Source of the DNA: JBIOUF01 sp044866695
GTDB lineage: Bacteria; Actinomycetota; Actinomycetes; Propionibacteriales; Nocardioidaceae
DNA length: 21,458 nucleotides
Direction: 5' to 3'
Assembly: GCA_044866695.1 (NCBI GenBank)
Contig: JBIOUF010000193.1
Coordinates: 1 to 21,458 of the forward strand
The notes under the pieces were generated by a model. It was not told where the DNA came from and made no database searches. It saw nothing but the letters and a program-made list of their open reading frames with translations. Positions within the stretch are counted from its first letter, which is position 1. Each line of letters opens with the position of its first letter. The translations under genes were made by a program, and so were the position numbers. Of this stretch, positions 14,356 to 21,446 are shown piece after piece.

Positions 14356-14503
14356 GTCGCGGATCTTCGCCCCCAAGTGAGGGCCGAGTCGGCGCTACCT
14401 CCCGGCGAGAGAGGGCCCAGCCGGCGCTACCTCCCGGCGAGAGAGGGGCCAGCCGGCGTTGGCTCCCGGCGAGTGAGGCCGAGTCGGCGTTGGCTCCGCC
14501 GCC
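14345..14503. repeat. 32-bp tandem array overlapping the end of the DUF4255 gene
   Basis: Copies begin at 14345 (degenerate, containing the DUF4255 stop), 14377, 14409, 14441 and 14473 (last one short by a base). The core of the unit is GAGGGCCnAGYCGGCG, then a YTACCTCCCGGCGA half. All are in exact 32-bp register. The 14356-14690 gap (335 bp) contains no supported gene; it holds this array, a REP-like palindrome and a 22-bp direct repeat. Confidence 0.85.
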
Positions 14504-14556
14504 ACCTGCCGGGGGCTCCCGAGCTCGCCGGCTGCCGGCTCGTCCTGCCGCGGCCG

Positions 14557-14608
14557 CCGGTGGTTTCGAGACGGGCTCGCCTAGCGGCTCGCCCTCCTCA
14601 ACCACCGG
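14557..14608. repeat. REP-like palindromic element (Nocardioides type)
   Basis: Perfect 9-bp outer arms CCGGTGGTT (14557-14565) and AACCACCGG (14600-14608) flank TTCGAGACGGG...CCTAGCGG...CCCTCCTC. This is the reverse orientation of the element at the right end of the window. It lies downstream of both convergent genes and could act as a bidirectional 3' end structure. Confidence 0.75.
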
Positions 14609-14618
14609 GGCTGGTTGC

Positions 14619-14662
14619 TCGGCCCACCAACATTGACGGCTCGGCCCACCAACATTGACGGC
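14619..14662. repeat. 22-bp perfect direct tandem repeat
   Basis: TCGGCCCACCAACATTGACGGC shifted by exactly 22 bp: 14619-14640 and 14641-14662 are identical. It is non-coding, just downstream of the luxR stop. Its AT content is locally higher than its surroundings. Confidence 0.8.
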
Positions 14663-14690
14663 TCGACCTACGACGAGGACCGGCTGGACG

Positions 14691-15320
14691 CTAGATGAGC
14701 CCCTCGCGGACGGCGTACGCGACGGCCTGGGACCGGTTGCGCAGCTGGAACCGGGTGGTCACGTCGTGCAAGACGTTCTTCACGGTGCGCTCGGAGTAGT
14801 TCAGCTCCTGGGCGATCTCCCGGGTGTCGCGGCCGTCGGCGACCATCCGGAGGATGCGCACCTCCCGGTCGGCCATGCCCGTGACGCGCAGCCCGCGCGG
14901 GGAGAGCACGTCGTTCTGGATCCGCGCCACGTTGTCGATGAGCCGGCCCAGCATGTCGGCGGGCATCGCGGCCTCGCCGGCGGCGACGCTGAGCACGGCA
15001 TGCGCCAGCCGGTGGGAGCTGGCGTCGTCGCGCGGCAGGATCGCGCACACGCCGAGGTCGATCGCGGCGAACAGGTCCAGGCTGGCCGGCGCGCCGGCGA
15101 CCAGGACGACCCGGCGGCAGCCGTAGCGGCGAGCCTTGCGGACCATCGCCACGGCGGGCTCGGTGAGGCTCTCCACGGCCGCGACCGCGATCGACTCGGC
15201 GTCCGCGGACTCCCCCAGGGGGACCAGCTCGAGCTGTGGATGCTCGCGCAGCTGCGCGGTGAGCCCGGCTGCGGAGACCGGGTCGAGTGCGTGTACGTGG
15301 GTCCGTCGCCGAGCCGTCAT
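14691..15320 (-). CDS. LuxR/NarL-type regulator with degenerate receiver-like domain (209 aa)
   Basis: ATG at 15320 has GAGGAGAG upstream. The C-terminal 65 residues form a LuxR HTH: MADREVRILRMVADGRDTRE, IAQELNYSERTVKNVL, then FQLRNRSQAVAYAVREGL. The N-terminal 130 residues resemble a response regulator receiver in length and alternating pattern. However, the usual DD pair is reduced to ALDP, no phospho-Asp is apparent where beta-3 should be (ESIAVAAVES), and the late conserved Lys is replaced in AILPRDD. It is therefore probably phosphorylation-independent. It sits between the CIS genes and a LAL regulator, making it a candidate regulator of CIS expression. No cognate kinase is in the window. 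Confidence 0.9.
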   Translation of the reverse strand: MTARRRTHVHALDPVSAAGLTAQLREHPQLELVPLGESADAESIAVAAVESLTEPAVAMVRKARRYGCRRVVLVAGAPASLDLFAAIDLGVCAILPRDDASSHRLAHAVLSVAAGEAAMPADMLGRLIDNVARIQNDVLSPRGLRVTGMADREVRILRMVADGRDTREIAQELNYSERTVKNVLHDVTTRFQLRNRSQAVAYAVREGLI

Positions 15321-15436
15321 GATGGACTCTCCTCGGGGAAGGCGGCACGCCCGGGCGGACCTGCCTGCTCACTGGGCAGGCTAGACCGGTCGGTCCGCCA
15401 GGGAATCCGTGGCGACACCGAGACCCGCCCCGTCGG

Positions 15437-15450
15437 GCAGCCGCGGCTGC
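15437..15450. promoter_or_regulatory. 14-bp perfect palindrome upstream of the luxR gene
   Basis: GCAGCCGCGGCTGC is self-complementary and lies about 120 bp upstream of the luxR ATG, within the 244-bp gap after the LAL gene. In GC-rich DNA such palindromes arise by chance, so confidence is low. Confidence 0.35.
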
Positions 15451-15528
15451 GCCGTCGAACCGTCCGCCCGGTCACCGCCGGGATGGCGTGTGGACCAGTC
15501 CAGGCATGACGACTGGGGACCCTGTTCC

Positions 15529-15546
15529 GTAGTCCTACGTAGTCAC
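15529..15546. promoter_or_regulatory. CTACGTAG palindrome with GTAGTC direct repeats (candidate LuxR-type operator)
   Basis: The segment GTAGTCCTACGTAGTCAC contains the perfect palindrome CTACGTAG (15535-15542) and two GTAGTC repeats 11 bp apart. It is unusually AT-containing for this DNA. NarL/LuxR-type regulators often bind short inverted TAC/GTA sites. It lies about 215 bp upstream of luxR and just after the LAL stop. Confidence 0.45.
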
Positions 15547-15564
15547 ATCGGTCGGCGGCACGGA

Positions 15565-18500
15565 TCAGGCCAGGCCCCAGCCCTCGCGCTGCGGGAGCCG
15601 GCCCGCCTGCGCGGCGGCGACCCGCAGCTCGGCGCGGGACCGTAACCGCAACTTCGACAAGATATGCGAGACGTGCGTCTCCACGGTACGCCGGGAGATG
15701 ACCATCCGCTCGGCGATGCGGGCGTTGGACTCGCCCTGCTCCACGTAGCCGGCGACGACCCGCTCGGTCGGGGTGAGCGTGGCCCAGCCGTCACCGCGGG
15801 CCTGCTCGGGAAGTGCGGCCGGGCGTGGTCGTCGGCGGCGCTGCTCCCGCAGGCGCCCGGCGTCGTAGGCCGCCCCGCACTCGACGTACCCGCGGACCGC
15901 CTCGGCGGACATCTCGTCGGCCTGGGTCCGCCGGCGCAGCCTGGCCAGCCGACCGGCGACCAGCTCGGTGACCCGTGCCGCCTGCAGACGGCGCGGCGAC
16001 TCCTGCCATGCCCGCATGGACTCGCTGAGGAGGGCGGGGCTGCCGTCGCAGATGCCCCGCGCGGTCAGCGCGGCCGCCCGCATCGTGGTCACGCCCGGGG
16101 CCCTGTCGGCCAGGTCCTCCAGGGCCAGCGCGACGGCGGCGACGCCGCGTCGGTCGCTCACCCGCGCCAGGGCCTCCGCGAGCTCCGGACCCAGAAGCAG
16201 CAGCTCCGTGCGGGGCCCGTGCCGGGAGAGCAGCGCCCAGCCCCGCTCCAGCTCGTTGGTCCACTCGTCGAGCCGTCCCCGCGCGAACAGGTCGCTCGCG
16301 CGGGCCCGGAACAACCATCCGACCCCGGGCAGACCGGCCACCGACTCGGCGCGGTCGGCGAGCCTCGCCAGCCACTTCTCGGCCGCCTCCGGTCCGTCCA
16401 CGTGAAGCGCCACGGCAGCCCGGCGGGCGGCAAGCACCGGGTCGGCATCGCGCAGCCCGGTGTCCTCACGGGCCAGGCAGGCGTCCAGCGCCTGGCCGGC
16501 CGCCGCTAGGTCGCCCAGGTCCAGGAACGCCCCGGCCCGCGTGACCATCGTCGCGGTCGACGCTCCCCACGCGCCGCGAGCCCGAGCCAGCTCCGCACCG
16601 TGCTCCATGAGCGCCACCGCGTCGGGGAGCCGGTCGAGCTCGGCCAGCAGCACCGCCCGCATCGGCAGCGCACACGCGTCGAGCGTCTCCCGGGTCGGGT
16701 CGGCCAACGTCGACCTGGCGGCCTCGTCGAGCAGGCGTCGCGCGGTGTCGAGGTCGCCTCGCACGTGTGCGATGCGGCCTCGCACGGTGCCGACGCGGAC
16801 CCGCAGCCGGTCCGCCGCCGGCCCCCTGGCCGCGGCCGCGGCCCGGTCGGCGGCCTCCAGCGCCGCCTCGGTGTCGCCGGCGAACAGCGAGGCGTTGGCG
16901 GCCAGGGCGGTCTGCTCCGCGCGGTCCCAGGAGTGCAGGAACGGCGAGCACGCTGCCGCCTCCGCCGTCGCGCGCGCCGCGGGCCACCGCCGCTGCCACA
17001 ACAGGCTCGTGGTCAGCACCAGCTGCAGGGCGGCCGCCGATCCGGCCAGAGACCGGGAGGCCAGCGCCCGGCGGGCCGTGGACTCCGCGAGGTACAGCTC
17101 GCCGGCGGCCAGGTAGGCCGCGGCCAGCCCGGCTTCGGCCTTGCTCCGCGGGCCGACGTCCGGGCCGGCCACCGCGTGATGCCGGCGCCACAGCGCGATC
17201 GCGGTCTCGGGGGACCTGGGCAGGACCTGCTCGGCGAGACCGACCATCCGTTCCAGGTCGGCCGGACGGCTCGGACAGCTCAGCAGGTGCCGCGCGACCG
17301 CCTCCGGCGGCGCCCCGGCCTGCTGCAGCCGTTCGGCGATGTCGCGGTGCAGCTCACCCCGCACGGCCGCGGGCAGCTCCTCGTACAGCTCCCGGTGCAG
17401 GTCCACCCGCGCGAAGGCGAGGCAGTCCTCTCCGGCGTCCGCGAGCAGGCCGGCCGCCAGCGCCTCGCGCACGTCGGGGAGCATCTCGGTCATCGACCGG
17501 CCCACTGCCACGCACAGGTCCCGCACGGAGAAGCGCGGCCCCAGCAGGGCGGCCATCGCGACCACGTCGCGGACGCTGGCAGCCACGGCGGTCAGGTCCG
17601 CGGGCACCGCGCCTGCCGCGGCCGGCACCGGCTGCTCCGGCACGGCGGGGGCCGCTGCGGCGCGGCGCGTCGACGGGCCGGGCATGCTCGCCAGCAGGTC
17701 CAGGACCTGCAGCGGGTTGCCTCGGGCGAGGTCCACCTGGGCCCGCGCGGCGGCGTCGGCGGGGCGGCCCAGCACCGCGGCCGCCAAGGTGTGCGCCTCG
17801 GTCTCGTCCAGTGGGTCCAGCTCGATCTGCTCGAGCAGCCCTGCCTCGCAGAGCCGGGCGACCAGCGCCTCGAACCGGTCTGGGACGGGCTGCCGCCGGA
17901 CCGACAGCACGAGTCCGAGGCCGGCCTCCTGGTCGTCGGTAAGCAGCTCTGGCAGCACGGCGAGCGTCTCGTCGTCGGCCCAGTGACCGTCGTCGAGGAC
18001 CAGGAGCACGGGCCGTGCGGTGCGCAACGCGCGGACCACGCCGACCGGTGCGTCCGCCGGCGCCTGCTCCGGTTCCGGGGAGGTGCGCCGGCCGGTCCGT
18101 CGCTCGGTAGCCAGGTGAGAAGCAAGGCGGATCGCGTGCTGCGCAGCGGGGTGTCCGGCGGGTACGTCGTACCCGGCGTGGTGCACCTCCTCGTGGCCGG
18201 TGTCCTGGCCGGTGTCCTGGCCGGTGTCGCCAGCGGTGTCGTACCGCTCGTGGTGGCCGTCCAGAGGGCCGGACGGGGCACCGGCAAGGTGCCCGGGCCC
18301 GGGGTCGCCGACCAGCTCGCGAAGGGCGGCATAGGGGCGGGCCCGGTGCGCCGGGCGGCACTGGACCAGCAGGCGCAGCACCCCAGGGCCCCTGGCGGCC
18401 TGCGCCGCGGTGGGGCTTCGGCACGCCTCGCGCAGCAGCGCGGACTTGCCCATCCCCGCGCCCCCTCGGACGACCACGGCTCGGCCGTCACCCCGCGCCG

Positions 18501-18576
18501 TGGCGTCGAGCAGGCCGCTCAGCACGGCCAGCTCGCGGGCGCGACCGACGAAGGGCGCCGGCGTCTTCCCGCTCAT
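15565..18576 (-). CDS. LAL-type STAND ATPase/LuxR transcriptional regulator (1003 aa)
   Basis: ATG at 18576 has GGGAGG 6 nt upstream. The N-terminus reads PFVGRARELAVLSGLLDATA, followed by Walker A GGAGMGKS at residues 38-45. An insert rich in Asp/Gly/His carries a DTGQ repeat at about 110-130. Walker B VLLVLDDGHWAD lies at about 187-198. The middle 500 residues are Ala/Leu/Arg-rich helical repeats of TPR type. The last 73 residues are a LuxR HTH (LTPTERVVAGYVEQGESNAR, RTVETHVSHILSKLRLRSRA). This architecture is the large LuxR (LAL/MalT-like) family, in which ligand or protein binding plus ATP drives DNA binding. It is encoded upstream of the smaller luxR on the same strand. Control of the CIS is inferred from proximity only. 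Confidence 0.95.
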   Translation of the reverse strand: MSGKTPAPFVGRARELAVLSGLLDATARGDGRAVVVRGGAGMGKSALLREACRSPTAAQAARGPGVLRLLVQCRPAHRARPYAALRELVGDPGPGHLAGAPSGPLDGHHERYDTAGDTGQDTGQDTGHEEVHHAGYDVPAGHPAAQHAIRLASHLATERRTGRRTSPEPEQAPADAPVGVVRALRTARPVLLVLDDGHWADDETLAVLPELLTDDQEAGLGLVLSVRRQPVPDRFEALVARLCEAGLLEQIELDPLDETEAHTLAAAVLGRPADAAARAQVDLARGNPLQVLDLLASMPGPSTRRAAAAPAVPEQPVPAAAGAVPADLTAVAASVRDVVAMAALLGPRFSVRDLCVAVGRSMTEMLPDVREALAAGLLADAGEDCLAFARVDLHRELYEELPAAVRGELHRDIAERLQQAGAPPEAVARHLLSCPSRPADLERMVGLAEQVLPRSPETAIALWRRHHAVAGPDVGPRSKAEAGLAAAYLAAGELYLAESTARRALASRSLAGSAAALQLVLTTSLLWQRRWPAARATAEAAACSPFLHSWDRAEQTALAANASLFAGDTEAALEAADRAAAAARGPAADRLRVRVGTVRGRIAHVRGDLDTARRLLDEAARSTLADPTRETLDACALPMRAVLLAELDRLPDAVALMEHGAELARARGAWGASTATMVTRAGAFLDLGDLAAAGQALDACLAREDTGLRDADPVLAARRAAVALHVDGPEAAEKWLARLADRAESVAGLPGVGWLFRARASDLFARGRLDEWTNELERGWALLSRHGPRTELLLLGPELAEALARVSDRRGVAAVALALEDLADRAPGVTTMRAAALTARGICDGSPALLSESMRAWQESPRRLQAARVTELVAGRLARLRRRTQADEMSAEAVRGYVECGAAYDAGRLREQRRRRPRPAALPEQARGDGWATLTPTERVVAGYVEQGESNARIAERMVISRRTVETHVSHILSKLRLRSRAELRVAAAQAGRLPQREGWGLA

Positions 18577-18589
18577 GGACGCCTCCCTC

Positions 18590-18619
18590 GGTCGGCTCCG
18601 CGTGCCGCGGGAGCCGACC
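18590..18619. promoter_or_regulatory. Perfect 10-bp inverted repeat in the LAL gene leader
   Basis: GGTCGGCTCC (18590-18599) and GGAGCCGACC (18610-18619) are perfect complements with a 10-nt loop. The dyad ends right at the Shine-Dalgarno region of the LAL gene. It could be an operator (autoregulation) or a leader RNA hairpin that influences translation. The upstream 109-bp spacer also contains an AT-richer stretch (about 18660-18690) where a promoter could lie. Confidence 0.6.
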
Positions 18620-18685
18620 AGGCACGGCTGGGAGGCCCTCCGGCACGCAGACCCCCGATGATCGCGAAACCTTTACCTTCGGTCT

Positions 18686-19213
18686 TCACCCTCGCTGGCG
18701 TCGGTCGGAGGGGGCAATAGTCCGGACGGGTGATCGTCGCGATCCGTCCGCCCTTGCGAAGAATGTGCAGGCCAGCCAGTGCAGGTCGCCGTGGTACGTC
18801 GCCAGCACCCCGTCGCAGGTGTGGGTTTCGCCGGCCGCGACGGCTCTCGGCTCGGTCGGGCAGCTCTTCGCCGTCCCGGTGCACATCCGGAGGGGGTCCG
18901 CAGCCCCGTCGACGCCGGGCCGGACCAGGGTGTGGCCGCGCAGCTGCGGGTCGTCCCGGAGATCCTCCGGCAGCAGCTCGCGGGCGTGGTGCAGCGCCAG
19001 GTTGTAGGTGACCCGGGTGGAGTCCAGCGCAGGCCACGGCGTCTGCAGCTGGTCCCAGATGTCCAGGTGCCTGCTGCCGTAGAGCAGCCCTTGTCCCGCG
19101 TCGGCGTAGAACTGCAAGGTGGTGCCCTCGGGGATGGCGACGAACTCCATGTCTGCCGGGGTCACCAGGGGCTCGATGTCGAGGCCACCGTGCCCCAGCA
19201 GGATGTAGCCCAT
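18686..19213 (-). CDS. Small GHG-containing protein, putative adhesin/Stv-like family (175 aa)
   Basis: ATG at 19213 has AGAGGTG upstream and the family start MGYILLGHGGLDIEP; the longer frame to 19303 has no supporting site. Further recognisable segments are FVAIPEGTTLQFYADAGQGL, HLDIWDQLQTPWPALD, VTYNLALHHARELLP, RMCTGTAKSCP and GDLHWLACTFF. I recall near-identical layouts in Streptomyces proteins labelled putative adhesin or hypothetical. No signal peptide or membrane segment is seen. The final 25 residues are basic and low in complexity, unlike the rest. The biochemical function is unknown. Proximity to the CIS regulators makes it a possible cargo or immunity-related gene, but this is speculation. 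Confidence 0.7.
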   Translation of the reverse strand: MGYILLGHGGLDIEPLVTPADMEFVAIPEGTTLQFYADAGQGLLYGSRHLDIWDQLQTPWPALDSTRVTYNLALHHARELLPEDLRDDPQLRGHTLVRPGVDGAADPLRMCTGTAKSCPTEPRAVAAGETHTCDGVLATYHGDLHWLACTFFARADGSRRSPVRTIAPSDRRQRG

Positions 19214-19329
19214 GAGGTCACCTCTTCCGTCGGGTCGCCCCGTCCCGCTGCACCGATGGTTCCAAGCGGCAACCACCGGCGGACCACTCCGCGGGACAGT
19301 CACGGGGGCATCCGCGCTTCCCTTCCGGG

Positions 19330-19390
19330 CGGGGGTGGCCGGGGGTGGCGGCGGTGCGGTGCGGGGCGGTGCGGAGCGGGGCGGCCGGCG
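19330..19390 (+). other. G-rich tract with G-quadruplex potential
   Basis: The plus strand carries many closely spaced G runs (GGGGGTGGCCGGGGGTGGCG and onward to GCGGGGCGG) between the YihY stop and the adhesin-like start. The intergenic 19214-19394 otherwise shows no gene. On the minus-strand transcript the tract is C-rich and could serve as a termination-related element. Confidence 0.4.
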
Positions 19391-19394
19391 TGCG

Positions 19395-20522
19395 TCAGGA
19401 CCGCTCGGGCGACTCCGCCGTCGAGTCGGCGGGCGTGCCGGCGGACCCGTCGGCCGTCGCAGTGCTGCCCGTCGCGGAGCCGGCCTGCGCGGTGCTGCCC
19501 GTCGCGGAGCTGGCCTGCCCGGGACTGCCCTGCGCGGGGCTGCTTCGCGACGGCGGTCGGAAGCTGACCTCGACGTGCTCGAACCCCTTGTGCCGCTGTG
19601 CCTGGGCGTAGCGGGTGTAGGCGTGCCGGTCGGCCTCGGTGAGGTCGACCGCGTCGGTGAACGGCGTGAGCAGTGCCCGGGGGTAGAGGCGCTCGGCCAG
19701 GACCACGTTGATCTCCAGCCCGATGACGCCGGTGACGCAGGCCAGGTACAGGAAGCCGATGAGTCCGAGGACCAGCGCGAACACGCTGTTCACCGCGCTG
19801 GCCCGCGCGATCACGGCGCTGACGTAGATCGCGCCGAACGTCTGCAGTCCCTGCCACATCAGCGCGATGGCCACCGCGCCGGGCAGGGTGGACCGCAGCG
19901 ACGGGCGACGCGACGTCGCCAGCCGGATCAGCACCGCCATGGTGACCGCGTTGATTGCCACCGACGCCGCGATGGTCAGCCAGCGGACCCAGGTGTCCAG
20001 GTCGGGGCCGAACGCCTCCAGGTTGGTCAGGATGCTCGAGACCAGCGTGATGCCGAGGACCGCCGAGCCGGCGAGCACCAGCATCACGACGCTGTGCAGC
20101 CGGCTCACGACGGGGTTGAGCCGGCTGTTCCGTGGCACCGCCCAGACCACGTTCACGGCGTTCTGCGCGGCCTGGCCGAGCCCCAGCACGCCGTAGATCG
20201 ACGTGATCGCCCCGATCACGACCGCGGAGGTGCTCCCAGTGAGCCCTTCCGGCGCGGTGAGCTGCGCACCGACGATGGGAAACTGGCTGAGCGCCGAGTC
20301 CAGCAGCTGCTGCTGCAGCTCGACGTTCCCCTGGAGCACGAACCCGAGGACCGACGAGGCGATCAGCAGCAACGGGAAGATCGACACGAAGGCGTAGTAG
20401 GTCAGGATCGACGCGAGATACCCGCCCTGGTCGTCGAAGAACTTGTACAGCACGCCGAGGGGGAAGCCGACGACGCGGTGGCGACGCTGGAAGGCGTCGA
20501 CCCGGGACACCACGTCGCGCAT
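19395..20522 (-). CDS. YihY/BrkB-family inner membrane protein (375 aa)
   Basis: ATG at 20522 is the natural start; the open frame upstream is a shadow of the permease gene. The protein contains LASILTYYAFVSIFPLLLIA, QFPIVGAQL, GVLGLGQAAQNAVNVVWAVP and NSVFALVLGLIGFLYLACVT. These mark the YihY/virulence factor BrkB family (formerly misnamed RNase BN), which spans the membrane about six times. Its function is poorly known. The C-terminal 45 residues are a Ser/Ala/Gly/Thr-rich tail with a 10-residue repeat (QA-SATGSTA). The gene lies 56 bp after the permease gene and may be co-transcribed with it. Confidence 0.93.
   Translation of the reverse strand: MRDVVSRVDAFQRRHRVVGFPLGVLYKFFDDQGGYLASILTYYAFVSIFPLLLIASSVLGFVLQGNVELQQQLLDSALSQFPIVGAQLTAPEGLTGSTSAVVIGAITSIYGVLGLGQAAQNAVNVVWAVPRNSRLNPVVSRLHSVVMLVLAGSAVLGITLVSSILTNLEAFGPDLDTWVRWLTIAASVAINAVTMAVLIRLATSRRPSLRSTLPGAVAIALMWQGLQTFGAIYVSAVIARASAVNSVFALVLGLIGFLYLACVTGVIGLEINVVLAERLYPRALLTPFTDAVDLTEADRHAYTRYAQAQRHKGFEHVEVSFRPPSRSSPAQGSPGQASSATGSTAQAGSATGSTATADGSAGTPADSTAESPERS
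19462..19521. repeat. 30-bp coding tandem repeat in the YihY tail
   Basis: Two nearly identical 30-bp units (19462-19491 and 19492-19521) encode the 10-residue repeat in the low-complexity C-terminus of the YihY protein. Confidence 0.75.
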
Positions 20523-20578
20523 GCCGCCCACGCTACGGCCCCCGGCGCGATCGGCGCGTGACCCGGGCCTGGGCGTGC

Positions 20579-21313
20579 TCAGCCTGGAAGCAGCAGGAGT
20601 ACGGCGCTGAGCGCCGACGCGGCCAGCACCGTGGTGTCGAAGCGGTCCTGGCTGATCCGCCGCACCGTCCACACCCCGAGCGCGCAGCCCAGCAGGACCA
20701 GCGGGGCGAGCAGCGCCGTGGTGAGGAACATCTGGGCCTCGAACAGGCCCAGGCCGGCGCTGAACGGCACCTTGCACAGGTTCACGACCAGGAAGAACCA
20801 CGCCCCCGTGCCGAGGAAGCGCATCTTGTCCACGCCCTGGCCGACCAGGTAGAGGGTCATCACCGGGCCCGCGGCGTTGGCGGTCATCGTCGTGAAGCCG
20901 GCCGCCACCCCCGCGCCGACGCCGGCGCTCCGGGACGGCCGCAACCGGGCGGACGCCCGGCTGCGCAGCGCGAGCTGAAGCAGCACCAGGACGGCCAGGA
21001 CCGCCCCGATGAGCCGGCGCAGGGTGGCGTCGTCGACCACGGCCAGCACCGCCGCACCGGCCACGAGACCGGGCAGCACCGCCGGCAGCAGGTGTCGCAG
21101 CAGTCTCCAGTCGCAGTGCCCGTGGTAGCGGGAGACCGCGACCAGGTCGCCCACGAGCAGCAGCAGCAGCAGAGCCGCCGTCGACTCCCGGGCCGGCATG
21201 ACGCTGGCGTACAGCGCGACGGCGACCGTGCCCATGCCGCCGACCGCGGTCTTGGCGAACCCGACGAGCACCGCGGCGAGGCCGAGCACCAGCCACGTCG
21301 TCACCGCAACCAC
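20579..21313 (-). CDS. TauE/SafE-family sulfite exporter-type membrane permease (244 aa)
   Basis: The start is taken as GTG at 21313; a second in-frame GTG at residue 4 is also possible because GAGG motifs precede both. The N-terminal segment VLVGFAKTAVGGMGTVAVAL and the second-half segment AGVAAGFTTMTANAAGPVMT are the paired Gly-rich signatures of TauE/SafE (former DUF81) transporters. Seven to eight hydrophobic helices are evident. These proteins are thought to export small organosulfur or sulfite compounds; the substrate here is unknown. There is no obvious link to the CIS. Confidence 0.92.
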   Translation of the reverse strand: MVAVTTWLVLGLAAVLVGFAKTAVGGMGTVAVALYASVMPARESTAALLLLLLVGDLVAVSRYHGHCDWRLLRHLLPAVLPGLVAGAAVLAVVDDATLRRLIGAVLAVLVLLQLALRSRASARLRPSRSAGVGAGVAAGFTTMTANAAGPVMTLYLVGQGVDKMRFLGTGAWFFLVVNLCKVPFSAGLGLFEAQMFLTTALLAPLVLLGCALGVWTVRRISQDRFDTTVLAASALSAVLLLLPG

Positions 21314-21360
21314 CTCACCCCTCGCTCACCGATCCGCCGTTGGTTGAGAACTGCGCCCAC

Positions 21361-21446
21361 GCCGCCACCGCTGGTTGAGGAGCCGGAGCGCTAGCGCCGC
21401 CACCGCTGGTTGAGGAGCCGGAGCGCTAGCGGAGGCGTCTCGAAAC
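21361..21446. repeat. REP-type element, two perfect 35-bp tandem copies
   Basis: Positions 21361-21395 and 21396-21430 are identical 35-bp units containing CTGGTTGAGGAGCCGGAGCG and CTAGC. They are followed by GGAGGCGTCTCGAAACCC. A degenerate copy begins near 21336. The same element occurs in reverse at 14557-14608. The 21314-21458 stretch contains no gene; the permease promoter should be here. Confidence 0.85.

Noticed and set aside
14345..14503. CRISPR array
   Set aside because: The 32-bp units are directly adjacent with no unique spacers, and no cas genes are near.
18573..19037. An alternative minus-strand frame overlapping the GHG protein and the LAL leader
   Set aside because: Its composition is Arg/Gly/Pro-rich without motifs, and the overlapping GHG frame has a family match and a Shine-Dalgarno.
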